From Forficula auricularia (lineage: Eukaryota > Arthropoda > Insecta > Dermaptera > Forficulidae), in NCBI GenBank assembly GCA_024734495.1, contig JALMQS010000030.1, positions 14,796,378-14,860,377 of the forward strand: a stretch of DNA of 64,000 nucleotides, read 5' to 3'. A model generated the notes under the pieces. That model searched no databases and was not told the DNA's origin. It worked only from the letters and a program-made list of their open reading frames with translations. Below, in pieces: positions 44,442 through 56,875 of the stretch; position 1 is the first letter of the stretch; every line of letters begins with the position of its first letter. A program made the translations under genes and the position numbers.

Positions 44442-44628
44442 GTTTGGCCGAAGGCGTCCCTTGAACGGCTTCCAGGTCAGAACAAAACATCTTGAAACAT
44501 TTCTATCCCACGTCACGACATCATCGAGAAGGCATCATGAGCAACGGCGTTCGAATTGACTGTCGAACAACAACAGCCAATTTAACGTAACACCCGGATC
44601 AACAGGACTGAAGGAAAACTGTGCAAGG
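44442..44628 (+). other. Possible non-coding exon
   Basis: A non-repetitive, balanced-composition segment of 187 bp. It is preceded by a long T-rich tract and TTTATTTCAG (a good 3' splice site) and followed by AAG|GTGGGC (a possible 5' splice site). All three forward frames contain stops, so it would be untranslated. It stands out from the repeats on both sides. Only weakly supported. Confidence 0.25.
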
Positions 44629-44663
44629 TGGGCGCATTTATCATCTAGGGATTCTTGGTTTTT

Positions 44664-45823
44664 ACTTTATACATGGTATGGTCAAGTATTGTAATCGTGC
44701 ATGAAAAAAGTGGTTTTTTTCCTTGTTTTCTTTTTTCGAAATATCTAAAAAGCGGCTCAGACTTTTTCGAGTAAAAAAATTGAGCGAAACCATGGGATTG
44801 TGTTCTATAAAAAAGCCCTAAGTGGAACATCGAAAAAATTATATTTTTTAGAGATAATAATAGGTTTGTCAAAATGTCTATTAGCCTCTCTGGTTGTCTG
44901 GTTGTTAGTTTGTCTGTGCGTGTTATCAAATTTTTGTGGAGGAGCTAGCTCAAAAACTACTATGAATATCAAAAACCAAATTTCACATGTAGTTTTTTGG
45001 TGGATTGAGATTAAGAGCTGATTAAATTTTGGTGCATGCTGATCCAAAATAAGGGGAGGAGGGGGCTAAAATTTAAAATTATAATATTTTCAAACTAAAA
45101 GAAACAAGAAAAATGAAATATACTGAAAAATATTTTTTCTGGCTTCAAAAATAAGAAGGGGGGGGGTTCAAAAAATGAAAATATAGGCCCTTGGACTAAA
45201 TTCAACCAAATTTTGTATACATATCGAATATTAAAACCAAATTTCAAAAGTAGTTTTGGTCCATTAAGATTAAGAGGGCTAATTAGATTTTGGTGCATAT
45301 CGACCCAAAATTAAGGGGTGGAGGGGGTTAAAAATTAAAAATCTAAAATTATTGGATAAAAATACTTGGTAGGTTTCACATTAAGATATAAAAATAAAAC
45401 GAATTTATTTTTGGAGATTCTTTAATTTTTATCGAATAATTTTAAAAAATGTTTCACCAAGTACCAACACCAAATTCCTTAAAAACTATTAAAAATCTAG
45501 GCCATTTGAACAAACTCAACTAAATTTTGTATACACAATCTGTGGGAGCCCAAAAGTCTAAAAATGCAAAAATTAACCGCCCAAAATGGCCGGGGGGGGG
45601 GGGGGTGTAGGGTCAAAAAATTAAAATCTAGCTCTTGTACCAAACTCAGCCAAATTTTGTATACATAATCAGTGGGCCCATAGTAATCTAAAAATGCAAA
45701 AACTAACCCACCTACCCTACATGATTATTAATAATTTTATCAAATATTACTATATATAAGGAGAAGGGCCAGGTTGAATGGTAAAGTCAAGAGGATGGCC
45801 ACATCAGAACATGTCAGCTTATT
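44664..45823 (+). repeat. Dispersed repeat family B, copy 5
   Basis: Head ACTTTATACATGGTATGGTC, tail GGTTGAATGGTAAAGTCAAG.. CACATCAGAACATGTCAGC. Internal modules occur three times, partly rearranged. About 45376-45490 is a piece of the fold-back element seen at 11528-12198. Confidence 0.75.
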
Positions 45824-45948
45824 TAGTATTGTATTCAGGCAATATTAATCACTTAACATCCTTAAACATCGAATATAGAGGAATTTTTCTATTTATTTGT
45901 TTTATAGGTATTATATATAAAAATAATTTTTAAGAAAAAAATAAAAAC

Positions 45949-46660
45949 CGACTTCAAAAAATAAATGCAACAAATAAAATACACTAAAAGGTATAAAATA
46001 ATTATTATCTTATTTAGTTACAACTAAACGACGAAATATTAACATGAAATTACTTTTTGAAGTCGGTACCAAGCAAACTATAACTATAAGCTAGCGTACC
46101 CGCCAAACGTACTAAGTAAGATCCGTCGAGTGCGATTCATAAAAGCTATATGTTTGGCACCGACTTCAAAAAGGAATTTCATGTTAATACTTCGTCGTTT
46201 AGTTGTAACTAAATAAGATAATAATTATTTTATACCTTTTAGTGTATTTTATTTGTTGCATTTAATTTTTTGAAGTCGGTTTTTATTTTTTTCTTAAAAA
46301 TTATTTTTATTTTTCTCTTTTTAGTGATGTTATTAATAGTGATCATATCATCAGAACTTGACTAAATTAATATGACACCATCCCTAAGACACCCCCTTTC
46401 GGATAAAAAAAGAACCATCGAAATCGGTTCATAAACAAAGAGGTTAGGTCTAAACAAACCTAATAAAAAAGGTCTAATACCTATGAAAAAAAAACGAAAA
46501 AAAAATGGGACCAATCGGAAGCTAGACTGGACCCAATGCAAAAAAAAATTCAAAATCGGTTTACAATTGGCGGAGATATGAGGTAACATAGGCACAAAAA
46601 AAAAAAAAAAAAAAAATTCAGTCGAATAGAGAACCTCCTCCTTTTTTGAAGTCGGTTAAA
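45949..46660 (-). repeat. Family D, long form
   Basis: Same organisation as 39392-40108 and very similar in sequence, ending CCTCCTCCTTTTTTGAAGTC GG. Core AAGCTAGCGTACCCGCCAAA. No transposase. Confidence 0.85.
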
Positions 46661-46836
46661 AAGGGGAAGTTTGTTTCAGTGTTCGATTATTTATTTTATC
46701 CTTTACGGTCACTGAGTCGGGATAAATTACTTACTGTGAAACATAAAAACAACAACAAATTATATTCATACATACATATCGATCAGAAATAATAAATAAA
46801 AATAATAACTAATTTATTTGAATTACCATATCGTTA

Positions 46837-47721
46837 AGTGCCAGGATGTATTTGTATATGAAATGAGCCTTATTAATGAAAATACAACACTTTTTTTTAA
46901 ATAAGAAAGAACAAATATTTTATTCAAAGTACTCTCCATCACTTTCAACACATTTTGACCACCTTTCTGGCAAGTGGTGGATCCTCTTCCAAAAAAACCG
47001 CTGGACTTTGGAAGAAAACCATTTATTGACCCATTTTTCGATTTCTTCGTAAGTTTTGAAGTACTGCTCTTTAAGTGAGTCGCCCATTGACGAAAACAGG
47101 TGGTAGTCGGTAGGGGCCAGGTCTGGTGGGTAAGCCGCATATGGTAGCAATTCCCAGTTGAGTGCTTCCAGCCCAACCTGAACCGTTTTTGCTTTATCTG
47201 AAGGCTCATTGTCATGAAGGAAAATCACTTTTATTTTATATTCTGGCCGTATTTCCTGCAACGCACGGTTCAAATCAATTAATTGTTGTTGGCAGTGTTT
47301 AGCATTTACAGTTTCATCAGGTTTCAATAACATATCATGATAGACGACAACTTTCTGGTATCATCGTCATCGTCATCGTCATCGGCAACCCATCATCATC
47401 GTTGAACCCTTCTTTTGCATGTTGTTAATGATATAGCATGACTACGATAAGCTTCTTCAAGCATTCGTTGAGATTCTGCCCCGTTTCCTTTGAATGATAA
47501 CAAATAATTTAATGCTGTACGCATATGGTATGCTGTAGGCACAAGATTCGACATATTTCACACGATAAAAAATTATGTTTATAGTAAATCAATTTTCAAA
47601 ACTGAACGTTGTTGACAAATGCCAAAGCAATGAAAAATAATAAGTTCATGGATCGTTCTTAATGAAAATAACCTATACTGCCATCTATCGTAAAAGGCTC
47701 ATTTCATATGCATACACCTGG
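46837..47721 (-). mobile_element. mariner element, internally deleted
   Basis: Inverted ends: CCAGGATGTATTTGTATATG at the left and, from the right, CCAGGTGTATGCATATGAAATG, both followed by AAATGAGCC. Length is about 0.88 kb against about 1.3 kb for a complete element. The missing part is the middle of the transposase. This is a different mariner lineage from the one at 17724. Confidence 0.85.
46920..47556 (-). pseudogene. mariner transposase, deleted in the middle
   Basis: The N-terminal start is readable at about 47556 (MSNLVPTAYHMRTALNYLL) and covers part of the first helix-turn-helix. Most of the DNA-binding region and the first catalytic D are lost, replaced by a (TCATCG)n-like run near 47360-47390. 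The C-terminal frame (46920-47333) has LLKPDETVN, the second catalytic D in FLHDNEPSD, the third in PPDLAPTDYHLF, and ends DGEYFE. Two changes in the normally conserved DNAPSH and PYSPD motifs (DNEPSD, AYPPD) suggest long decay. Confidence 0.85.
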
Positions 47722-48381
47722 TATCTATCGAAATCATGAAAGGTCCTCATCTACTACACGTTTTCTTATTTTATTTCAAACAAAATTTCAAAAAATAGTA
47801 TTTGTGAATTTTCAATGGAATAATAGAAAATCTCAATTCAATTTCAGAAAACGTTAACGTTACTATTATAATATTTTGTCGAATAAATGCATGCATTAAC
47901 TCTAGTGTTGATAAAATTTCCAAATAAACAATTGTTAATTGTGCATTTCTGATTTACAAAATTTCTTTAGGTGCCTAGACAATTGGCTAGTGGTTAATTA
48001 GGGCCTGGTTTAAGTTAAAGATTGGGACTTGACCCGTCCTTTCTGTTTCCATTAAAAATAAAAACTTCTCGGTGACTTAGTGCGTTATTTAAAAGTAATT
48101 TCAACTGACATTTAGTGACGATGCGTGGCCACCATAATGCACCATAAACTCATTTCGTGAAAAACTTGACTTAACCAGTACTTTCTGAGGGATCTTCGTT
48201 TGCATTTTTAATAACATTTGAATCCCTCTCCTTATATACATATAGCATGTATAAATAGCCAGATCCAAAAATTAACAACAATAAAATATACTCTCCTGTC
48301 TTTAGGACGCATTTTCATGAAATCGTTTTCTAACCTTGGTAATTAGAAAATATGTTCTAGAACTTATAATCCAAATGAATA

Positions 48382-50040
48382 TTAATGAGTGAACAAACGA
48401 TTAAAAATATTTTCACAGAGGAAAACAACAAATGCAAGCATTTCGCCCATTAATAGAATAATAAACGCTATTTGAAGATCAAATAACGAGAAGGCGCGCA
48501 AATTCGGATGTGGCCCCTCTTTAAAGAGAATCGGCATCAAACGTTTCCACTCGTCGTTTGTCTCATGCCATTCGGCAATTCCACTTTCATAAAATGACGC
48601 GATTATTTGCTCAAATTTTGACTGAAAGGGAACTGTAAACGTCGTAGCATAGAAGCAGAGATAAAATTCTGCGAATTTCGCTCTTAATATATGTAAGGAG
48701 TTTTGAAATTTTTTGATTAATTTAATGGAATTTTCCGCAGAGCGACAACGAATGATCAACGCTATATTGGGATTGTAGTACACATCGTTAAGAGTGGGTG
48801 TGACATTTCTACGCCAATTTTTGCCAATCTTGACTAATAATTTGTTGTTGTAAATGCGACCAAAAATCATTTGACACAGATTCTCATTGGTACAAAGGAT
48901 GGTATAGTTCGCGTTTTGTAGTTCAGACAAGGAGTTGATGGACGGAAAGGAGCCAGGAGATTGTAGATTCGAATAGAGTTGCGATTGTAATCCTGAGGAA
49001 ACTACAATCGAGATCAACATCACTCCTATCACGAATAAACGCAACGGAAGACGATGAATCTGTCCAATCCAGACCGTCGGGGATGCGGAGAGTAAGCTCA
49101 ACATTTGCGCGGCGCTGTCAAAAGTAGGCACGTCACGGATGATCCACCAAACGAAAGTGGAAATTATCCATGAGCAGAGAAGATACAGCCACAAACGTGG
49201 CTCAAAACATCGCGTTAACGCCTGCCAAGGGGGATATCGCGGCCCCTTTTGTACAACCGCGCAGATCGCCATTATATCAAAAGGCTTGTTGATCGGCTTC
49301 ACTTGCGTCGGTTCGTCCTCGAGGATCAAAAATTTTTTATCAGATACATACGGAATATCTTTTATATTAAAGTACTCTAACATGTACTCTCTGATCGCCA
49401 ACGTTTTGTTATCTTTAATATTTCCCGATTTGAATGTAGAATCAACAAACGCGAGTTCTGCGCCATTGTAATTCGGCTTTCTGTTGAAGTATGCCTCCTG
49501 GATATTGCGAATTCTTCGCGGTGGGAATTGTCCCCCCCATGGCTCGCGCGTCCATAGTTCGTAACTTGAGTTACATCCGGGCGAATATTCAAACATAAAA
49601 ATTACCCGACACCAATACCATGTGATTTCCGTGTCAGCAATGTCACGTAAACGATTTGCTTGTAGTCGTGTACTTGTTTCACAATCGAAATCTCGAAAAT
49701 CATAATATATCAAAACGTTATCCTCACTTAACTCCTGTTTTAAATATAAATAAGGATCGAAATCAAAAAGCAAATGATTATAATTTTTTCGTGTCTTGGT
49801 TGTGAGTAAAATTCCATCAAGTAATTGCAAATTCTGCGATTCTTTCACAAGTTCTGACAAATATTTATATGGAAACAATGTCACAAACAACGTTTCTTTA
49901 TTTTTATTAAAATGATTAGACATTATTTCAAAAAGAATTCTAAAATCTCGTCGATTATCTAAATGCCAATTTTCAATGTTCTGAGAAATTACAGCCTGTA
50001 TGGCTAACAATATTAGAATGATTAATGAATTAAACGCCAT
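48382..50040 (-). CDS. Divergent ionotropic receptor (IR), apparently intact
   Basis: A ligand-gated cation channel of the insect ionotropic receptor family (variant iGluRs used in taste or smell), expected in the dendritic membrane of sensory neurons. It is intronless, 552 aa, with TAA at 48382-48384. I chose the ATG at 50040 because it aligns with both pseudogenes and starts directly with a signal peptide (residues 1-19). An in-frame ATG at 50064 is possible. The extracellular part carries SPGCNSSYELWTR (about 153-165). M1 is about 282-301, pore loop 308-332 (AAQMLSLLSASP), M3 335-355 with SSGLQSQLYSNL in place of the iGluR SYTANLAAF, second binding lobe about 363-515, M4 522-543. No amino-terminal domain of classical iGluR size is present. 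The exact IR subfamily, ligand and co-receptor cannot be read from sequence. Confidence 0.88.
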   Translation of the reverse strand: MAFNSLIILILLAIQAVISQNIENWHLDNRRDFRILFEIMSNHFNKNKETLFVTLFPYKYLSELVKESQNLQLLDGILLTTKTRKNYNHLLFDFDPYLYLKQELSEDNVLIYYDFRDFDCETSTRLQANRLRDIADTEITWYWCRVIFMFEYSPGCNSSYELWTREPWGGQFPPRRIRNIQEAYFNRKPNYNGAELAFVDSTFKSGNIKDNKTLAIREYMLEYFNIKDIPYVSDKKFLILEDEPTQVKPINKPFDIMAICAVVQKGPRYPPWQALTRCFEPRLWLYLLCSWIISTFVWWIIRDVPTFDSAAQMLSLLSASPTVWIGQIHRLPLRLFVIGVMLISIVVSSGLQSQLYSNLQSPGSFPSINSLSELQNANYTILCTNENLCQMIFGRIYNNKLLVKIGKNWRRNVTPTLNDVYYNPNIALIIRCRSAENSIKLIKKFQNSLHILRAKFAEFYLCFYATTFTVPFQSKFEQIIASFYESGIAEWHETNDEWKRLMPILFKEGPHPNLRAFSLFDLQIAFIILLMGEMLAFVVFLCENIFNRLFTH

Positions 50041-50099
50041 TTTAGTTACCAATTGCTTATACATTCCTTTTCTCAAAATGTTCACTCACAGTTTAAAAA

Positions 50100-52755
50100 T
50101 AACAAATTTCAATATTAGTGTTTTGTATTCCAGGACCTCTTTGTCCTTGTTGAAAAACGTTTGTTTATTAATATTGTTAACAATAATAATAAAAGATAAA
50201 CACAATGATAATACACATTCTAGCGGCAGTGACGGAATGTCACGCGCTTAATTTAAGGCTTGTGCCTATTACACAGGCAATATTATAGAACTCAAGTGCT
50301 ATAAAATATCTAATTTTCGTTCACAAGTTACGCCAACTATTTTCAAGTAATATACTTTTACAACAATAATAAAATAGATAATCCATTCAACAAGTAGTGA
50401 CTAGAAAAATGCTTGTTTTTTGAGTTTCTCAAACTTTTTATTCACAATGTACGCAGTTTGAGAATTCTGGGCAAACACATAACAATAATTATCATAGTTT
50501 CTATTTTGTAACCCATGGTCCTTTTCTATTAAAAAAGTGTTTAATAATATCTTTTCACAACAATATTAAAATAATAATAATATTAAACACTAATATAATA
50601 CACATTTAGGAATCACTGACTACTCGTACAGGCTTAGTTTACACCAGCTTTTGGTATTTCTTGACAGTCCTTACTATTAGTTGAGCTCTATATGTAGTCT
50701 ATTCAAAGTTTTTGTCCCATGCAGTAGTATTTATGTAAACACCTGCTAATTACTTTAGCCACTTGATATTTTTAATCGAGCTTGTAAATTTGTCCGTCTG
50801 AATATTCAAATATATTTTAAATAAGGCCTCTACAGATCCATCAAAATGAATAAAGATTAAATAAAAATGAAATTTCAAATTCATATAGACATTAAGTATT
50901 TAATTTCGGGAATCAGTAGCTAAGAAGATAAAAGCATCGTACCGAACACGCGAAGATCCTGGGTTCAAATCCTGGCTAATCCTTTTGTCTATTATAAAAT
51001 CTTTTATATATTGTCTGATTTAATACAATTTACAATTATTGAATAATTTTACAACAAGCAAAAAATAAAAACAACAATTTATAATATGTATTTTGTAATT
51101 CACGGCCTGATTGTTCTTTGTTTTGAAAATTTGTTTATTTATTTTACAACAATTAAAAAAGATAAACACAAACTCACAAACAAGAAGAAGAAGTGAGTGA
51201 GATTTCTTTTCTTGTTTCGAAATCCAATTTATAATTAAAGAATGTGGTGTTGTTTGGGTTGTTCTCTATCAAAAAGAACAACAATAATAATCTGATGATA
51301 GAACGATGATGATGATTTCGTTGAATTTTCCACTAAGCCAGGGTTAAAAGAAGAGTTCGAAGATCCACATGTGGAATGTTTTATGTGAGTAGACAACAAC
51401 AGAAAATATATATTTTTGTCCTATTTTAAATAACCAAGTGTACCTACAATTGCCAGACGACAACATAATATCTTTTTATAAAATAATATTTTAATAATTC
51501 TGTTTTAAGTGTGTGTGTATTTGTCTTTAGTTAGATTCAAAGATTAGAATAAAATTGCAATCATTATTCTAGAATATAGAAATCATTTTATCAAAATTGA
51601 CGGGTAAATTTTGATTATGAAAACAATTTCAATTTGTATAATCAATTTATTCTTCGAGAACTAAAATGACAGTGGATTTGGAATTCAGGAAATTTCTAGG
51701 GTTCCTAATCATAAATAAAGTAATAATTGAGTAAATTACTATTATTTAATTTTACTCACTATAGAATTTCGGAAGTAGTAATTCAGATGAGTTAATCAAA
51801 AGAAATCATTGAAGGTGTCATCTGCTTGATGCAAATATACATACCTATACATATTTAGATAGTAATTTTGAAAAAAATCTACATATAGTTTATAATTAAA
51901 AAAAACAATCGTCAAACGTTTGTTAAAATTCCAAACGTTTCCGGAGAATTTCTACATTTATCAATAAAATTTAATATTAAATTTAAAAAAGAAAAATTCC
52001 TGTTTCATGTCATGAATATAAAGGAGCCCTATAAATTTAAATAACGTAATAAATTTAAAATTCCCACCTTTTAAATTCAACCAACTCTTAATTTGGTTTC
52101 TTAAAGTTACAAACTTGATTTCCCTAAAACAATAATAATTAGTTAATGTTTAAAATCTTAAGACATTTCATCATGTATTAAATTTATAAATAAAAGATAA
52201 TCAGATATTTAAAAACCTGTTGCTATTGAAATCTACGAATAAAATAACTAATTATTCTATACTAATATTGTTTTAGGTAAGCTAACTCAAATTAAGATTA
52301 TATGTTAATATTGTTGTAAATATGTTTTAATTTACTAAAAACCTAATATTGTTTTAGCATTCGAATAAAGTTATTTTATTTCCAAACTTACATATATATA
52401 CATACATATACAAGCACATAGCTTTTATGGAATAATTAGAAACTTTATTAAAAATTCAAATGTTTCAGGAGAAATTCTTCCTTTATCGATGGAAATTTGA
52501 AAAAATAGTTGCTTTAAAGTTGAATAATATTTATCAAATATTCAAAGTTACATTAATAAAGCGAGAATTTCGGCTCAAACATCTTGGATTTTACATGCTT
52601 TATATTAGCTTCAACTGTATGTATGTATGTATGTATGTATGTTTCTATGTATCAATGTGTTATTTGTACTGTTAAATTTCGCAAACATTTCTTTATAAAA
52701 ATAATTGTTTATCTACTCAATTTAAATGAAATTATCTAATTATAAAAAAATAAAA
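50100..52755. other. Mostly unassigned AT-rich region
   Basis: No supported gene. It holds a tRNA-like stretch (50907-50982), decayed CAAACGTTTCCGGAGAATTT motifs near 51940 and 52460 related to the hammerhead-like repeats, a family C fragment (CATCTGCTTGATGCAAATA) near 51820, and (GTAT)n at 52617-52641. Confidence 0.4.
50907..50982 (+). tRNA. tRNA-like sequence, probably a pseudogene
   Basis: TAGCTAAGAAGA fits an A-box. CTGGG-TTCAAAT-CCTGG forms a T-arm with a canonical loop, and TTTT follows at 50983-50986 as a Pol III terminator. The acceptor stem pairs poorly and the anticodon arm is irregular, so a functional tRNA is doubtful. Confidence 0.3.
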
Positions 52756-52761
52756 ATAAAA

Positions 52762-52962
52762 CCGACTTCAAAAAAATTAAATGCATCAAATCAAATAATA
52801 ATAACTCAAAAATCAAATCAAATGCACTAAAAGGTATAAAATCATTATCTTATTTTAATTACAACTAAACGACGAAATATTAACATGAAATTACTCTTTG
52901 AAGTCGGTGCCAAACAAACTATATAAGCGAGCGTACCCGCCAAACGTACTAAGTAAGATTCG
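52762..52962. repeat. Family D left arm and core
   Basis: AACCGACTTCAAAAAAATTA.. through GAAATTACTCTTTGAAGTCG and core GAGCGTACCCGCCAAACGTA. It breaks off at GATTCGTC, where the 53.0-kb tandem units begin. The right arm is missing. Confidence 0.75.
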
Positions 52963-52969
52963 TCTACAT

Positions 52970-53400
52970 ATAACTTTAACCCCTTCATTTTAGGTCCTGA
53001 AGAAGGGAAACTTTCGTATTTTAGATTTTCCCATTAATTGTACCCCAAACTCTTTCAAAATGCCAAGTTTTAACATTCTAGGATCAATATATTTTCACTA
53101 TATGTTAATTTAGCCTATAAATTTCAGCACTTCATTTCGGGCCCCGAAGAAGTGAAAGTTTCGGTGTTTCAAGTTCCTATTTTATTCATGTGCCAATCTT
53201 TACCAGTATGCCAAATTTCACCATTCTAAGTTCATTGTGTTTTCACTATATGTTAATTTAGCAGATATCTTTCACCCTTCATTTTAGATCCTGAAGAAGG
53301 GAAAGTTTCGATTTTTGGATTTTTCCCATTAATTGTACCCCAAACTCTACCAGCATGCCAAATTTCAGCATTCTAGGATCAGCGGAAGTAGTCTAGAATT
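52970..53400. repeat. Tandem repeat, ~3 units of about 145 bp
   Basis: Each unit has CCTTCATTTTAG(G/A)TCCTGAAG or a close variant, AAGGGAAA(C/G)TTTCG, then CCCATTAATTGTACCCCAAA or a variant, CATGCCAAATTTCA and CATTCTAGG. The units begin near 52975, 53120 and 53265. The CTGAAGAAGG..TTTCG part looks like half of the hammerhead-like layout, but GAAA is not kept after the hairpin. (GAGT)n follows at 53405-53422. Confidence 0.75.
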
Positions 53401-54890
53401 TTGATGAGTGAGTGAGTGAGTGACGAAAAAGCCTATCTTTGGCTTCTTGTAACTCGGAGGGTATAAGCAGTAGAAATATGAAATTTTGTAATTTAGTTAA
53501 GCTCATGGACCAGTATTATGGAAAAAAATTTCAGCCATGTGGAGGTTTCCAGTACGAAGTTACAGAGGCGTCAAAATGGCCTGAGTTGTTTCCTGTAGGG
53601 TGCAATCTGGCAGTGCACACAGCCCTGTTTGAATCGAACTTGGCTAGGACACTGCTCGTGTCCTGCAGATTTAATTGTTAGAGACTATAGTTTCTAAGGT
53701 TTATCATTTATCATTAGTCTTTTTAATTAGAAACATACTATGTAGTTTTGATGTTGTTCTTGTTTTGCTAATCTTCAGTCTAAATTAGTCTAAAATAAAT
53801 GTAATATATTTTTCGATTAAACAACTTATTAACAAGTAGTTGAATTGTATATATAATAAAACAAGTAAGTGAACAAATAAACAAAATTAAATAAAAAAAC
53901 ATTTTGAACAGAACTCATCGCTTCACAAATATTCTATATTAGCAAATAACTCATGGGATAATCGATATAGAAATTGAAATTGTTTTCATAAAATCGACTA
54001 AACAAAAAATTACCTGTCAATTTTGACGTATTGATTTTAATTTAAAATAATGGTAATTCAATTGACATAAATCGTTGGATCTCACTAAAGAGACAATACA
54101 TTTGAAACGAGAGCGTCAAGTTTGGTTAGTTCGAAGCAACCAACATTCAGACGACATTGGACTTTAATAATAATAAAAAATAAAACTCAATCACATAAAG
54201 AAGACCCCATATATATATATAAATCCATAAATGACATTAAAATATATTAATTTTAAATAATGGATCTGAAAAAACTTAATTTAAAAGTGAAATTGTGAGG
54301 ATTTTTGAAAATTTTACAGCATGACTTATTTCTGGAAGCAAATATATCAACATCAAATTCACATCTAATACATCATACTAAGTGTGAGTTAACTTCTCTC
54401 CAGAATCAGTCTAAATTTGCTAACTGTCACAGTATCAATCTGCTAAAATCGTCAGTAAACTTTTGGAGACATTCAATTCTTGAACAGAACCTACGATCTT
54501 TATTCGTCCAACGTATAAATGAAACTAAACATGGATCCGATTGTTTAAGACCTGAAAAATACTGCTGTATGTATTCTTATTATTGAACAATGGATTGAAT
54601 TATTTTTGAAAAAAAATGATTCAAATGAAAATAGCTTATAATGTTTTTTTCTGTCTGTTATAGATATGATGGTCTACATATTAAGCTACGATTTTAACAT
54701 AGCCCGGCGTGTATCAGTCACCTAAATGCCTCTAAATGTTTTAATTCTTGTAAAATTATATCAATATAACAAAGGGATATTGAAAGCAAAGATCAAAGGA
54801 TTATAAAATACAAATTATTATTATTATTATTTATTTGACTGAAATTGTCAAATTATCAGTGGACAGTTTGAGAAACGATTATTGATCAAA

Positions 54891-56647
54891 ATGCTATTTA
54901 ATTCTCTGATCTTATTATTATTATTAGCAGTTCGTCCTTTAATTTCACTGAATATAGAAAATTGGCATTTGGATATTAATAGAAATGGACGAAATTTTAC
55001 TATTCTTTTTGAAGTAATGTCTAGACATTTTACTAATTATAAAGAGACATTGATAGTGACGACGTCGTATTCCATATAAATATTTAACTGAGCTGTCGAA
55101 GGAATTGCAAAATTTTCAATTTCTGAATGGAGTTATGTTCACAAACAATGTTCGAAGAAATTATAATAATTTGGTACTATTTGATTTTAAGATTAGAAAC
55201 CTTGAGAGAATCTATTTGAAGATAACGTTTTGATTTATTACGATTTTCGCGATTACGATTGTGAAACGAGTATGCGACACCCTGAGATAATTTTACGGAA
55301 TATTACTACGCTTGATATTTGGTATTGGTTTCGAACAGTATTCTTGTTTGAATATTCACCCGGGTGTAACTCGAGTTACGAACTATGGACTCGACTGCCG
55401 TGGAAGGATGGAATCCAATCGCGGAGAATACGCAATATCCAGGAGGCATATTTCAACCGTAAGCCGAATTTCCACGGTAAAGAGTTCGCGTTTGTAAATT
55501 CTGGTTTCAAAGCGGGTAGTATCCGAGATAGCAAAACGTTAGCGATTAAAGAGTATATGTTTCGGGCTTTGAATATGAGTGAAATTCCCTATGAACCATC
55601 AGGAATTTATAATATTTTGGTCTTTGAGGACGAGCCGACCCAGGTGGAACCGGTAAACCCGCCGTTTGAGACCATAGCGATCTGCGCGGTTGTGCAAAAG
55701 GGGGCGCGATTTCCCTCCTGGCAGGCGTTAACGCGATGTTTTGAGCCGCGTTTGTGGATCTATCTTCTTTGCTCATGGGTAATTTCCGCTTCCGTTTGGT
55801 GGATCATTCGTGACGTGTCTGCTTTTGACAGCGCAGCGCAAATGCTGAGCTTGCTCTCAGCTTCGCCGACGGTCTGGATCGCACAGATTTATCGTCTCCC
55901 GCTGCGTTTATTCGTCATCGGGGTGATGTTAATATCGATTGTTATTTCCTCTGGGCTACAATCGAAGCTCTATTCTAATCTACAATCACCAGGCTCGTTT
56001 CCTTCCATCGACTCCCTGTCCGAACTACGGAACGCGAATTATACAATTCACTGCGCCACGGAGCAGGTGTGTCAATTGATGTTCAGTTATCTATTACAAT
56101 AACACACTATTACAGGAAATTGGTCGAAATTGGCGTCAGCCAGGGAACACCACGCCCAGTTTGAATGACGTAATCAACAACCCTAACATCGCGTTGATCC
56201 TCCCCTGTCGATCCGCGACAAATTCCATCAATTTAATTAAAAAATTTCAAATCTCTTTACACATATTAAAAACAAAATTTGCGGAATTTCAACTATGTTT
56301 CTATGGACCATTCATAACGGTTCATTTTCAGTCGAAATTTCAACAAATAATTGTGAGTTTTTATGAGAGTGGAATTGCCGATTGGCATCAAAGAAACGAC
56401 GAGTGGAAACAGTTTGATGGAGATTCTCTTTAAAGAAGGCTCGCCTTCAAAATTGCACACCTTCTCGATATACGATCTTCAAATTGCGTTGATTATTTTA
56501 TTAATCGGCGATATGCTTGCATTTGTTGTGTTCATTTGTGAACATATATTTAAGTCGTTTAAAGTGATTTTTCAATTTTCAAAGGTAGAAAACAAAAAGA
56601 ACAGTATCCGACATAAAAACATTTCTCAGGAAGGTCTTTCTTACTAA
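54891..56647 (+). pseudogene. Divergent ionotropic receptor (IR) pseudogene 2
   Basis: Very similar to pseudogene 1. ATG at 54891 opens the signal peptide (MLFNSLILLLLLAVRPL). Lesions: an extra T near 55072 (GTATTCCAT against GTATCCAT); several small changes at about 55188-55220; the frameshift/stop near 56090-56102 shared with pseudogene 1; and an extra base near 56415 (CAGTTTGATGGAG against CAATTCATGAAG). The long middle frame (55230-56102) keeps SPGCNSSYELWTR, M1, the pore loop and M3. The C-terminal frame keeps DLQIALIILLIGDM (M4) and then reads into extra codons to a stop at 56647. It is not translatable as one protein. Confidence 0.85.
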
Positions 56648-56875
56648 ACACTGTGATTGCCTATACTTTAAATCTAACAAAGTCCGTGACCAAAGTTAAT
56701 ATGAACTTAACAATCGATAAATTTATAGTAATAGATGGAGATAGATGGAAGGCAGCCCAAGCATAATGAAAAATAAAATTCCTAATACAAGAAATTTATT
56801 GTAACATCAATCACACTTTCATCCTCTTAAAAATCGGCTTTTCAGGGTTTAAAACATAGTATTTTGTTAGTTTTT

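Noticed and set aside
49139..49471. Plus-strand 110-codon frame opposite the intact IR
   Set aside because: Antisense of a conserved receptor coding region; no independent support.
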